A stretch of DNA of 64,000 bases. It comes from Symbiodinium natans. Taxonomy: Eukaryota; Sar; Dinophyceae; Suessiales; Symbiodiniaceae. Below, piece by piece: positions 42,333 to 54,330 of the stretch. A program made the translations under genes and the position numbers. The stretch lies in contig CAJNDS010001891.1 of NCBI GenBank assembly GCA_905221605.1, forward strand, positions 56,001 through 120,000, read 5' to 3'. Each line of letters begins with the position of its first letter. The stretch's first letter is position 1. The notes under the pieces were generated by a model. It saw nothing but the letters and a program-made list of their open reading frames with translations. It had not been told where the DNA came from and made no database searches.

Positions 42333-42399
42333 GGCTTCAAAGCTTGTAGGCGAGGGCGAATCAGAAGATTACGGGCCAATCTGAGCCTCGGCTCCACCA

Positions 42400-44590
42400 G
42401 GTGGGGCTGATGCGCCGCAGTCACGAGGAGCTGAGGTGACCTTTAAGTATGTTCAGTACGCTTCACGCCATTCGGGGATAGGCTACGTAAACCCTTAAAC
42501 CCTAAACCCTAAACCCTAAACTTTAAACCCTAAGCCCTAAGCCCTAAACCCTAAACCCTAAACCCCAAACCCTAAACCCAGATGGCGTTCTGAGACCCAG
42601 CAACACATCTGGGGAGCATGAGGCTGGACAAATGCCTTGTGTAATAAGAAAGAGGTGCTGCACATGCTCCTCAGAATAACTACCTCTCACCCATCGTCAT
42701 GAGGAACTGCAAGGAATTCAATCAATAGGTGTCGCCTTCAACAGTCCCCAAATTTATTTATCACTAGGGCTCCATATTAAACAATAATAAGGCACATTCA
42801 GAATTATCCCAAATCGATACCTAGATCAAGGCTGTGGGATTGTGGGGTTGACGTTGACTCAAACCGGCTGTGCCTTCTTCCGAGGAAGTAGCAGTCGAGC
42901 CCTGGCACTGTTCCAAAGGCGCTCAACGAGTGTGCAAGCATGCTGCAGTGATTGTACACAAATTGCACCTTCAACCCTGAATCCTAAACCCTAAACCCTA
43001 AACCCTCAGCCCTCAACCCCTAAACCTAAACCCTAAACACTAGCTCGGCTGCCGACTTCAATGCTGAGATGTGTGCTAGGTCCTACTGCGAGTGCAACCG
43101 GTTTGTACAGGGCCACGTAGGGCGACTTGTCGATCCCGATCTACAACGTGAAACACTGCAGCCGTGCTGCGAGAGCATGAGGGTTTAGGGTTTAGGGTTT
43201 AGGGTTTAGAAGTTTAGGGTTTAGGGCTGATACGAATACTACTTCAAACGTACGAACAATGGCAATAAGAAGGGGGTTTCCGTCCGGAATTAGGGGTACC
43301 TTATCGGGGTCCCTTAATAAGGGAATCCTACTATTTCGGGTAATCGTAAACTGACAGATGGAAATTCCAAGAACAAAAATGCACATAACCATAACGATGC
43401 TAATAACAAACATTGGGATGTTCCCCCTTATACTACCAGGCCTTATTAGGAACTATAGTCGAGGGTACTATAATCCCTACTGAGGACTGTTAGTATCAGG
43501 AGGAACATCCCAAAATAGACATACTAGTTGACAATAATCATCATCACAAGAACAGCTAAACCCTAAACCCTAAACCCTAAACCCTAAACCCTAAACCCTA
43601 AACCCTAAACCCTAAACCCTAAACCCTAAACCCTGGCATGGCATTTTATGAGTGCAGGTTGCAGCTTCGGAGGTACTCGATGCAGCGCCCTTCTCCCCAC
43701 CTCATCGTCGGAGTCCGGCTGGCTGGCGCCTTCAGGGGTTAGGGTTTAGGGTTACTTAGGGCTTAGGGTTTAAGGTTTAGGGTTTCGGGTTTAGGGTTTA
43801 GGGTTTAGGGTTTAGGGTTTAGGGTTTAGGGTTTAGGGTTTAGGGCTTAGGGTAAGGGTTAAGGGTTAAGGGTTAAGGGTTAAGGGCTAAGGGTTAAGGG
43901 TTAAGGGTCAAGGGTTTAGGGTTTAGGGTTTAGGTTTAGGGTTTCGGGGTTAGGGTTTCGGGATTCGGGATTCGGGTTTCGGGTTTAGGGCGCCTTCAGG
44001 GGTTTAGAGTTTAGGGTTCAATTCGCCGTGACGGTCGGTTTCATCTTCCCCTCCAGCCACAGCTTGAAACCCATCACCACCATTGGCCTTGGGTTTAGGG
44101 TTTAGGGTTTAGGGTTTAGGGTTTAGGGTTTAGGGTTTAGGGTTTAGGGTTTAGGGTTTAGGGTTTAGGGTTTAGGGTTGAGGGTTTAGGGTTTAGGCCT
44201 TAGGGTTGAGGGTTTGGGGGAATTAAACTTTACTAGACCCAAGAGTACCCTAGGAATCAGAAGGGGTGGGGGGTGGGGGGTGGCGTTTTGTTTTGAAGGG
44301 GCTGTTCCGGCAACCGAAGCCCTAAATAAAGGGAATTATGATTATTAGGGCTTACTCTGCGTCCTAGACAACCAGGATGGCCCTGAGAACCTTCTGAAAA
44401 CACATTCATACATACAATCCGTTTAAACCCCAAGAAGGGACGATATGAAATATCCCAAGGGCCTATCTAGTATAGTATTCTGTGGGGAACTGCAACCCTA
44501 AACCCGAAACCCGAAACCCTAAACCCTAAACCCTAAACCCCTAGACCCTGCCCAAACCCGGGGAAATGCAAAAAAAAGCTTGCGCCAGCC
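42400..44590. other. No clear gene upstream of the HLP array
   Basis: CCCTAAA tracts, a family-6 element (43270-43350) and a family-1 element (43413-43513) separated by AAT/ACA-rich DNA, and long mixed arrays (43740-44215). Confidence 0.45.
43790..43990 (+). repeat. Mixed array: TTTAGGG, then GGGTTAA, then TTCGGG variants
   Basis: TTTAGGG (43790-43850), AAGGGTT-type units (43853-43915), TTTAGGG again, then TTTCGGG-type units. It shows local spread of variant units. Confidence 0.9.
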
Positions 44591-44655
44591 AGAGCAAACA
44601 GGCCTTCCCCTGCGTGGGCGCCTCAGGTCTCAGGCTGAGAATCGCACAAAGGCTC
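44590..44655 (-). CDS. Exon candidate at 44.6 kb
   Basis: The minus strand reads AILSLRPEAPTQGKACLLWL then AQAFF, between CCCTAAA arrays on both sides. Splice junctions are not clear. The hydrophobic C-terminal part is compatible with a membrane or buried helix. Confidence 0.3.
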
Positions 44656-45009
44656 GTGGACCAACCCTAAACCCTAAACCCTAAACCCTAAACCCTAAAC
44701 CCTAAACCCTAAACCCTAAACCCTAAACCCTAACCCCGAGGGTTCGGCAGGGCTTTGGGTTTCGGGCTCCTGAACATCACTGTTTCCAGAGGCCATTCTC
44801 CGCCCCATACCCATCTCCCATTTGCTTCAGAACCCCCAAAACTAACAACTGGTTTAGGGTTTAGGGTTTAGGATTTAGGGTTTAGGGTTAGGGTCTAGGG
44901 TATGGAGATTATGATGATGTTCTTCTAATTTTGTGGGGTTCTTACGCAAATCGTAGCCATCAATTGAGGCAGAGACCTTAAACGCCACCGTCAGGATCCC
45001 ATATGGTCT

Positions 45010-45904
45010 ACTTGGAGGTTCATTGGGAAGAAAAACAATCGGGTTACAAGTGCCCTATACGGGTTTATAAGTATAGTTGCCATACTTAAAACCCTACTTC
45101 TAACTACCCGGGAACCTCTAAGTAAGAGATGTCCTTTAATCTAAGGGATACCTCCCCTAACCCTATACCCTAAACCCTACACCCTAAATTACCCTAAACC
45201 CTAAACCCTGGCACGGCAAGAAAAGCCTCTGAACTGTTATAGGGTTCTTCAGGGAGGGGGGTTCATGGGGGGTTTAGGGTTTAGGGTTTAGGGTTTAGGG
45301 GTACCTAGGGATAACCTTTGGGAAGCTTAGGGAGCATTGTGGAGTAGTGGGGAGTATTCACGACCCCTTGAACCCCTTCGCCTGCATTCCCTTAAGAACC
45401 CTATAAAACTGAGGCTTAGCACCAATGATCTCGTTCACGGGGCCCGCGGCATTGTTGGGCATGATATGCATCGACCTGCTTTGGTTTTAGGGTTTAGGGT
45501 TTAGGTTTTAGGGCTCCTACTTGGAGGTTGATTGGGTAGTTATAAGTAGGGTTATAAGTTATAAGTACCCTGAAGAGGGTTAGAAGTGTAGTTAAACCAT
45601 ACCTTACTTGTGACGCTACGTGTAGCTACCAAAGAACCTCCAAGTAGTTCGTTCCCAAGAAACACAAGACCCCTTAGTTAAGGGGGTATTGGGCTCTTTG
45701 GGTACCTCCAGTCTTGACACAAACCCATGAGCGCGAGAAATTTATACCCACTTGAAGGTTCATGGTACTTGCTAACCAATTATAACTGTACTAATAACCC
45801 TACTTCTCATACCCCTAAAGGGCCTTCTAGGGGATATCCCGATTAGAAGTAGGGTTATAAGCTCAGCTATAAGTGGTTAATAAGTCCCATGAACCTCCAA
45901 GCAG
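45010..45904. mobile_element. Three family-2 elements in close succession
   Basis: Copies at 45010-45122, 45520-45645 and 45750-45904, each with CTTGGAGGTT-like or CTTGAAGGTT-like left tips and AACCTCCAAG or AACCTCTAAG right tips. Between them are telomere-like tracts and a family-7 tip (45672-45705). No exon was recognised between them. Confidence 0.75.
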
Positions 45905-47429
45905 GAGCTCGAGGGATGAAACGGAATCGGCCTGCTGGGCGGCCTTGCCACGTGCTGCAAGGCCCCGGGCGGCAAGTGAACGGGATCCTGTTGCCAGGAG
46001 ATGGGGTCAAAAACCGCTGAATCCTAGGTGAAAACCGAAAGCCCTAGCCCTAAACCCTCAACCTCCTAAAAACCCTAAAAGCCCTAAACCCTAAAAACCC
46101 TAACCCCCCCAAAACGCTAAACCCCTTGAACCCCGAAACCCAGCCTCCTGAATTCCCTGGCCAAAGAAGAGGGCGGCTGCATGGGAGCGCGCTGGAGACG
46201 CGTTCTGGCGCGCTGGAGCTTGGAATGTTTCGGGGTTTAGGGTTTAAGATTAGAAGGGTTTAGGATAAGCGTTTAGAGCTTAGGGCTTAGGGATGAGGGT
46301 TTTAAAGCTACGGATTTAGAGATGAGGGTTTGGGGCTTATAGGGTTCGGGGTGTCGCGTTTGGGGCTCAAAGTTTGGGATTTGGGGTTGGGGGCTTGGGC
46401 TAACTTAGTGTGTTCCCGCGCCCCCGCCCTCCCTCTGACCAGTCGAAGCTTGCTTTCGCTCTGTTCAGACCGGCGATTTACATGAGGAGTTTATGTTCAT
46501 GTGAGTTTAAAAGAGACAGTGAGGCCCAGCAAAATTGAGTTTAAAGGCGAGCTGCGCGAAATTGTCTTACGACACCCGGACGATTTGACTTCATCGCGGA
46601 CCCCACTCGCTACCCCCAAGCAGCCAGGGTGTCCTGAATAGCCCAGCCAACTGGACTTTTTTGAGGGGACCCCTATCCACCCTAAACCCTAAACTCTAGA
46701 CCCTAAACCCTAAGCCCTAAACCCTTTGGTTTCGGGTTTAGAGTTTAGGGCTTAGGAACTTCGGGGAATTTTGTGGCGTCGACGGAGGGGTTGGGGAGGC
46801 CCCTCTGGCAGAAGCCTGGCCTCCAACCCCATATGAAGCTGACCCGAAAAGAGCAAAAAAGCACATGAGCAAAAAGTAGGATAAGGATATCCCATATAGA
46901 CCCCCTTATAATGAAGCCCAATAAGGTAGGAACATCCTTATAAAATGCTTATGCTTATGTCCTTTTTGAGTCCCTAAGTATTTGCTGTTCTGCCAAAAAA
47001 AAACAGGGGACCCCCGAATAGTAGGATCCCCCTTAGAACTAAGGACCCAAGCCCCTGTTTGGGGCTCTGGCAAAATAGGGGGTACCCCGACGAACCCCAG
47101 TAATCCTGAGAAAAGAGGAACTCCTACCCCCTCCCGATTCAGCCCAGAAATGATTGCATCAGGTTTGGGGTACAGGGTTTAGGGTTTAGGGTTTCTTGAG
47201 GAATGCTTTTGGCCCCAGGTATCCTAAAGGGCCCAAGTCTCCGAAAGGTCCCTGCATACTTCAAGGTGCATTCCCGAAATAAGGGCTTGGTGTGATTCTT
47301 TACAAAATCTCAAAACCTTGAAAGCGAGGCCCGAAAACTGATGAACACCCCTGGAGTGGCTTCTAAGCCCTCAACCTTAAACCCTAAACCCTAAACCCTA
47401 AACCCTACGTCCCGAATTCCTGAGACCCC

Positions 47430-47492
47430 GTCATGGCGGCCGCCCCCACGGCTACGGAGATCGCAAGCAGCACGCTGCTGCCTGCAACGACG
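47430..47492 (+). CDS. Possible first exon at 47.4 kb
   Basis: An ATG in a good context (CCCGTCATGG) begins MAAAPTATEIASSTLLPATT, followed by a possible donor in ACG|GTTTAAGG. An alanine/threonine-rich N-terminus is common, so support is weak. Both sides carry telomere-like repeats. Confidence 0.25.
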
Positions 47493-50007
47493 GTTTAAGG
47501 TTTAAGGTTTAGGATTTCTAGCGTTAACTTCACTGGAACTGCTTGGCAAGAATGAAGGAATGGGGTACAGTTGTTATGTGTTTATGCTCCATTCCCTCGT
47601 TGCCTATAGAAACCATCAGGAAGGTCCGGGCTTTCGGGTTGTCTGGCATCTTAAGGTTAAGGGTCCAGGATTTAGTGCTTAGGGAGTCTAGATTTGGCGT
47701 TTATGGTTCTGGGCATGTCGCCTCTCCTCCCGAAGACAACAAAACTGAGGGCGACGCGCGATGGAGCAGCTGGGGCTTAGGGTTTAGGGTTTGGGCTTGA
47801 AGCAACGAACAGCTGAACTCTTTAGTTGTTGCACTGGACGCTGTGGATGCAGCATGTTAGCCTAAACCCTGAATCCCTGAATCCCAAACCCTGAACCCTG
47901 AACCCTGAACCCCAAACCCTCAACCCTGGACCCTGGACCCTAGACCCTAAACCCTAGACCCTAAACCCTAAACCCTAAACCCTCTCTTGAATGAATGAAA
48001 CTTCGGGGTCTCCCTCCCATACGGCCTGCCTTTGCCGATCCCGCTCCAGGACTTCCTCACTCTGGAAACGATTGGAGGAGGAAACCACCTGCAAGAAGCA
48101 ATGACGTAGGGTTTAGGTTTAGGGTTTAGGGTGTAGGGTTTAGGGTTTATAAGGTTTAGGGCTTATCGTCATGCACGCATCTCACGGGTACGGGAAAGCT
48201 CACAGCAGCCCGCTGCCAAGCATCCCCATCCGACTTGCCAGCAGCCCGACTCCCCAACCCCTAAACCTCCCAAACCCTAAAGCCTGCAAACCTCACAAGC
48301 CCCACAAACCCCACATCCTTGAGCCCTAAGAACTGACTCCAAGCCCCCTAATATTCAACCCCCCCTCCCCTACCCCCTGATAATAAATTGAATCCTCCCA
48401 TTGTGGTTGTATTGTAGTGTATGGGTAGTATTTAATATTGGGGTGTAGGGGGGTTAAAATTTTGGGGGGGGAAGGAATTATCGCAAGAGACCCTTTTTGG
48501 TCCGCCACTCGCAGCAGACGTCGGTTCTCTTCCAGCGCGGAAGAAGCATGCCTTGAGTCCCCCTAAACCCTAAACCCTAAACCCTAAACCCTAAACCCTA
48601 GACCCTGAAGCCCAAACTGGGCCCAACCCACCCCCCCGCCCGCCTGGGTTCAGGGTTTGGGGGGTTTATGGATTTAGGAAGCTTGGGGATTAGGGATATC
48701 ATCATACTCCCAGACCCTACAACCCTACAACCCAAGGTCAGCTTCCTCCAATCACAGCAATCACAGCGAGGGCGGTCATGCTTTCTCCGCCTCGCAAGAA
48801 GGGTTTAGGGTCTAGGGTTAATTGAGGCTGTTTAGGGTTTAGGGTTTAGGGTTTAAGGTTTAGGGTGTGGGGATTGGTGTGTAGGGTCTACAGCACAAGT
48901 TTAGGACGGAAGCTCCGCGGACAAGACATGTAGGGATTGAGCTCTAAACCCTAAACCCTAAACCCTAAACCCTAAACCCTAAACCCTAAACCCTAAACCC
49001 TAAACCCTAAACCCTAAACCCCTAAACCCTAAACCCTAAACCCTAAACCCTGAACCCAGGAAGTTTCGGGCCGGGATCTGAAGAATGTAAGTTTTTAGGG
49101 TACGCCCACTGAGCATGGGACTGCTCTTGCGGCTTCTCCAGGTCTTATCAACTTACACCCCCCCTATATATAAGATTATACATTATATATATATATATAT
49201 GATATCTTATATACCTTTTCAAAGGGATCATATAAGGTACCCCATTCCCCTATTCCCTACAAAGAACACCCTCTAGCTTCGGCGTGAAGCATCTGGCCGC
49301 CCTTCTTGGAGGCCGGAGGTTTAGGGGTTGAAAAAGGGTCTAGGGTGTTTAGGGTTTAGGGTTTAGGGTTTAGGGTTTCGGGTTTCGGGTTTAGGGTTTA
49401 GGGTTTAGGGTGTAGGGCTTAGGTTTGTTTATGCTTGTCTTTGGCAAACCTTCAGCCCTAGACTGCTCCGAAACATTGAGCTCTAAACCCCCCAAAACAA
49501 AGGCTGGTTCTTACTCGGCAATGAGGGAATGGGGTACCCGATAGAATTCCTTAAAGGGCATATATAGGGCCCTCTTTCCCTCATTCCCGACTAAGAACCA
49601 GGGGGAAAAACCGAAACCATGTCAGAGTTTATGGGCTGAACAGAGCGTTTTGGAGCTTCGTGGCGGCTTTGAGGGTTTCGGGGGTAGAGGGAGCCCTAAT
49701 TCAATACTCATGGGTTCCCCTACACCCCCCTCTATGCTACCCGCCCTGGGTTCCCCCCAGAATGAAGGCAATTTAGGGATAATTAAGCCTCATTGAGGTC
49801 ATTTAAGGGGGGAACCTAGGGGAATTGTATAAACGGCCTCCTAGAATACCCTAAGCACTAAGCCCTAAACGTAAACCCGATAGCCCAAACCCTGGGTAGG
49901 GTTCTGGGTTGTCATTGGCTGAAATCAGGGCACTGGAAGAATACAACCTAAACCCCAAACCCTAGACTAGCCGTAGGATTCGAGTTCTACAGTCCCGAAA
50001 CTCGAAA

Positions 50008-50150
50008 CCCCCTAAACCCTAACCCCTAAACCCCTAAACCCCTAAACCCCTAAACCCCTAAACCCCGAAACCCCTAAACCCCTAAACCCCTAAACCCCTA
50101 AACCCCAAACCCCTAATCCCGAAACCCTAAACCCCTAAACCCCTCAACCC
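50008..50150 (-). repeat. CCCCTAAA variant array
   Basis: Units of 8 bp (CCCCTAAA) instead of 7. Also seen at 53036-53110. The plus-strand 8 bp variant TTTTAGGG dominates at 34152-34260. Confidence 0.93.
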
Positions 50151-50403
50151 TCGACCGGCAGCACGGGCCTCCTCCTGCTTCGACTCTTGGCTCAACCTCG
50201 ACCGCCTCTCTTCTCTGTGTCTCGCCTGCAAGGACGGTGTCGGGTTTGGGGTTTGGGGTCGGGGGTTTTAGGGTTTAGGGTTTAGGGTTTGGGGTTTAGG
50301 GTTTAGGGTTGCGGTTCAGGGTTCCTTTTCTATCCTGAACCCCGCATAGACTGCTGCATTGAGAACGTGAAGCGTGAGTTACCAATAGCCATTCGCACAA
50401 GTG

Positions 50404-51102
50404 CTAAGACCGGCAACCGTAGAAAACCACAAAAACACCCAACCGTAGAAAAACCAAAAAACCCCTTCCATATATGTCCCGCCGCCGTTGCAACCGTACC
50501 CTATTTTTATTGAAAGTTAATGTTTCGCCTAGGCGAAATGCATATTTTGGCAGCTGGAAAAACGAGCCTATTTTTGACGTCGTCGTTGCGAGTCCTCGGG
50601 TTTTTGCAAAATTTTGGGGTCCAATTTTGGTTTCGGCTCGCAGAGCAATGCAGTGCGACTTTTGCTTTCTTGCATGTGCCGTCGGGAGGCAAGTGTCAAA
50701 GCTTTGCAACGGCTTTGCCGGTTTATTGAAAGTTAGTGTTTCGCCTAGGCGAAATGCATATTTTGGCAGCTGGAAAAACGAGCCTATTTTTGACGCGGCG
50801 GCACGTTGATCGGTCAGACGAGCAACGGTGGCCATCATATGCAACGCCGTCCAGTCTCCAGAAAAGCGATTCCACACCAAGCGCCCGCTCCCCATTCCAG
50901 GTCGCCCTGTCTCCTGGCTGTCACCCTGCTCGCCGTCGACGACATAGTCCAGCTCGTTTTTCCAGCTGCCAAAATATGCATTTCGCCTAGGCGAAACCCC
51001 CAAAGGAAAAGGACGGGTTGGCCAGGGTAGACAGGAAAGAACGGAACTAACCCCCCCCCCCCACCACCCCAAAACCAGGTACGGTTTCACCGCCTTCTGC
51101 AT
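50404..51102 (-). other. 232-codon open frame through a palindromic repeat cluster, probably not a simple gene
   Basis: The longest frame outside the minisatellite, with a true ATG (51100-51102). It contains KIGSFFQLPKYAFRLGETLT twice, because the underlying ~70 bp repeat is present twice in direct orientation, plus once inverted. Open frames also exist on the plus strand over the same bases. It could be a repeat-derived or chimeric protein, but a chance frame through a repeat is as likely. No signal or domain is recognised. Confidence 0.25.
50512..51000. repeat. Three copies of a ~70 bp repeat centred on a 16 bp perfect palindrome
   Basis: Copies lie at about 50512-50578 and 50724-50795 (direct), and 50951-50998 (inverted, shorter). 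Each contains TTTCGCCTAGGCGAAA, then GCATATTTTGGCAGCTGGAA in the direct copies. The inverted third copy lets the cluster fold into a large hairpin. The unique DNA between copies 1 and 2 is about 145 bp. Confidence 0.8.
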
Positions 51103-51202
51103 ATATGTGCACCCCCGACATGCCCCCTCGCAATCATATTAGGGTTTAGGGTTTAGGGTTTAGGGTTGAGGGTTTAGGGACAAAGGCTGTCCAAGGAGGG
51201 CA

Positions 51203-51352
51203 GTTGCATGGTCCCTGAGTATGGGCCGTGAATTGGAGACCCCTTCTGTACCCCTTGTGTGCCCCATTAACACCACGGGCCCATACTTCAGAACCCTTTA
51301 CCGGTTTAGGGTTTAGGGTTTCCGTACGGGACCATGTAACTTCCCTTAGACC
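51203..51352. mobile_element. Family-4 element with a telomere-repeat insertion
   Basis: GTTGCATGGTCCCTGAGTAT at the left and GGGACCATGTAACTTCCC at the right. At 51302-51322, GGTTTAGGGTTTAGGGTTT interrupts the place where other copies read AAAGGAGGCAAG. Confidence 0.75.
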
Positions 51353-52274
51353 CTAAACCCTGATTCCTGAGTCTGAGTATGCCCCTGTTTTGCAATGGGA
51401 TGGAGTTGAGGCCACGGCTCTCCCAAACCTAAGGTCTTCAACAAACATTCCCAAATTTCCCAACACAGCTTCAGGATTGGGGAATCACATTTACAGCTTA
51501 GGGATTAGAGTCGAGGGTCTAGGGTTGGGTTCCTTGCTGGTCTTAGAATTAGGTAACCTGCTACGTAATGCCTGAATGTGTTGCACAGGGGGATACGACA
51601 AGTTCTCGCAATTCCCTGCAAAGAAGTAGTAAGCTTCACTAAGCAATGTTATGGGACCCCGCGGAAAGGCAGGGGGTTTACGAAAATAGTGCACCCCTAG
51701 AATAGCGCCCGAATAGTAGATTCCTCATATAATACGGACCCCAATAAGGTACCCTCCCAATTTCGGAAACCGCCATATCCCTTCACCATGCTGGTTACGA
51801 ATCTGGGTATGCGCTGCATGAAACTGCATTACGGGGCAAGAGTTTCCAACCGCCAAAAATCTAGGATTGCCCGAGAAAGCCCCTAGCAAATCCCTGAACC
51901 TCAAACTTCCTAAAACCCGAAACCCCTAAACCACAAACTTCCTTTACCCTGGACTCCCTAAACCCTAAACTTGCAAAAATCCTCCGCCCTGGAGTCTCTT
52001 GCCTGGGTCCCTCCAACTGTCCCTTCACAATAGCCCATTCCTCCCACACATACCACAAAAACAGCAACCCGAATCTTCCCCCCCATGTAGGGTTTAGGGT
52101 TTAGGGTATAAAGGTTTAGGGTTGTTTGGGGCTTAGGGCCAATTCGGGTGTAGGGTTGAGGGTTTAGGGCTTAGGGCCACACGAATGTTGCAGTAGGGGG
52201 GTCGAGGAGGGTTTTTCACACGCGGGGGCAGGGCAAACCCTAAACCCTAAACCCTAAACCCTACACCCTAAACC

Positions 52275-52382
52275 AAAATGCGCGCTTGCGGCCTTCTGCG
52301 CAGCGTCCGCTTCGCCGTCGAAGTAGGCGCCGAGCTTTGGGTTCGCCTTCATCACCTTCTCCTTCCCATGTGTCGAGCTTCG
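52275..52382 (-). CDS. Exon candidate at 52.3 kb
   Basis: Reads HGKEKVMKANPKLGAYFDGE then ADAAQKAASAHF. The acceptor is TTCGAAG or TGGGAAG, and the donor is CATTTTG|GTTTAGGG. The lysine/alanine-rich sequence is clearly protein-like. It is flanked by CCCTAAA on the left and TTTAGGG on the right. No family is assigned. Confidence 0.45.
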
Positions 52383-53165
52383 AAGGTTTAGGGTTTAGGG
52401 TCGAGGGTTTAGGGTTTAGGGTTTAGGTTTCTGGGCCCTGGGGCTTAAGGGTTTTAGGGTTTTGGGTGAGGGCTTTTAGGGTTAGGGTGAGGTTTGGGGG
52501 TTGAGGTTTAGGGTCTCGAGGCTTACAAAACATCTTGTTGTGAACAATTGTTTTTACACTTTTTAGGTTTTCGTTTTTGTTGTGTCAACTCTGCTTTTCA
52601 AAGGGTGTGGAGAGGCGTAGGGCCTGGATTGTACCGCCTTCAGGGTGTCCAACATCCTAACCCCTGAACTTCAAACCCTGAACCCTGGACCCTAACCCAT
52701 AAACCCAACTTGGAGGTTCTTTTTGGGGTTGGCTACGTTATAAGGGAGCCTAGAACCCAAAAAAGGATCAAGGGTACCACTGGGCTACCAAGTAACTACC
52801 CAAACCCTAAACCCTAAACCCTGATTTAGCCCTAAACCCTAAGCCCTACAGGCCCTAAACCCAGCAAGAGCCTTCAGCTTGCAGCCTTAAGCTATTCTGC
52901 GCTGCGCCTTGCCCAGCACAAAGGGGCTGAGCGGCGGAGAGTCCTGACAGGGGTTCAGGGTTTAGGGTTAAGGGTTTAGAGTGGAGACACCGCGTGCGAG
53001 CTCGATGGCCAGAAGGGTTACAGCAAGATCAACCCTAAACCCCAAACCCCTAAACCCCCAAACCCCCAAACCCCCAAACCCCTAAACCCCTAAACCCCTA
53101 AACCCCTAAACCCCTAAACCCTAAACCCTAAACCCTAAACTTAGGATAGCCCATCGACCTCCAAG

Positions 53166-53249
53166 ATGTACTTGGACCGCAGGCACTGGATGGGATTCGT
53201 CGATAGGTGTGTGGCCGCCTCCTGGCAGGGTCAGTCCAAAAAGCGAGAG
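53166..53249 (+). CDS. Exon (84 bp) at 53.2 kb
   Basis: Reads MYLDRRHWMGFVDRCVAASW and then QGQSKKRE, exactly 28 codons. The acceptor CGACCTCCAAG has the same end as the family-2 element tip. The donor GAGAG|GTTTAGGG opens straight into a 113 bp TTTAGGG array (53248-53362). It is one of the clearest examples of an exon whose downstream intron starts with telomere repeat. Confidence 0.5.
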
Positions 53250-54330
53250 GTTTAGGGTTTAGGGTTTAGGGTTTAGGGTTTAGGGTTTAGGGTTTAGGGT
53301 TTAGGGTTTAGGGTTTAGGGTTTGGGGTTTAGGGTTTAGGGTTTAGGGTTTAGGGTTTAGGTAACAAGATCCAAACCTGGGGCTTGCGTTCTGTTAGGGC
53401 TTAGGGCGGAGGGTTGAGGTCTTAGGGCTTGGGGTAGTTCAAGAGGTCAGGCCAGCTCTCTGGGTACTAGGTTCCCCAGTAACCCAACATCACAAAAGGT
53501 GCCCTTTTTGGCCTGAGTTCATGAGGGATCCTGACCCCTTCAAGAACTTCAGGCAATCCAAGCTCCGCGTCGGGCTTGCAGTATGGTTGAAGGTTTGGGG
53601 TTGTGGGGTACCTTTCGGGAAGTCCTACACCTACACCCTAAGGCCGAAGCACTGGAGGTCTGAGTCTAGGTCAATACAACAACAATTCTCTACGTGATGG
53701 TCCTTTTTGGGTACTCGAAGTATAAGGCCCCGCATGATAATGGGTGCCTTCAAAGTTGGGACCATAAATTAGAAAACTGCCCACATGGAGATGGGTCTGG
53801 CAGACACTGCACCCCAAACCCAACTAGGGTCTTGCAGTATGTAAAATATGTGTATGTGTATATATATATATAGTGCACGCATACCTATTTGAGATATCAT
53901 AAACCTCTTTATGAAACATTATGTCGTATAGAAATCTGTTCTGAAAATTGCTGTCGCAGAATATGAAGAAAGCATGATCTAACGTAGTTTCACAGCATAT
54001 AAAGAATGCAATATGCTGACGACATGTGGGTATTTCCCAAAATAGGGGTACCCTTTTATACCCCAAACAGAATAGAATCACCTCGAAGGGACCCCCAAAA
54101 GGGTACCCCCCCACTTTCGGAAACCCCCATATAGCGCCCGGCAGTCCTCTTCTGCAACTTTTGAAAACGGCACCTCGTTGGCAGCCTCTGCACGCGAATG
54201 CTACTTAGACCCCTAAACCGAAACCCGAAACCCGAAACCCTAAACCCGAAACCCTAAACCCTAAATCCTAAACCCTAAACCCTAAACGGGGATGCCATGC
54301 CTGCAGAGTTTGCAGTCCGAACCGTGACAT

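Larger units (their letters stand above)
38957..42395 (-). repeat. Tandem HLP gene array, 698/735 bp unit
   Basis: Five direct repeats of gene plus spacer. Stop codons are spaced 698, 735, 698 and 698 bp apart. Spacers come in two 3'-flank versions: A, which is 37 bp longer, next to copies 1 and 3; and B next to copies 2, 4 and 5. Left of copy 1 (38957-39020) is a diverged spacer piece (TCTGTACACC, then CTCGCTCCATGAACGACC). Right of copy 5 (42350-42395) is a diverged upstream piece (CCAATCTGAGCC against CAAATCTGAGCC in the spacers). Single-exon genes in unidirectional tandem arrays are well known for highly expressed dinoflagellate genes. Confidence 0.95.
45905..50400. other. Repeat-rich stretch with few candidate exons
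   Basis: Includes the element shared with 17745 (46877-46981), an AT-rich palindromic stretch (49150-49250), a small palindromic element 49505-49605 (CTGGTTCTTACTCGGCAATG mirrored by ACTAAGAACCAGG), and many variant telomere tracts. Only 47430-47492 looks like a possible exon. Confidence 0.4.
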
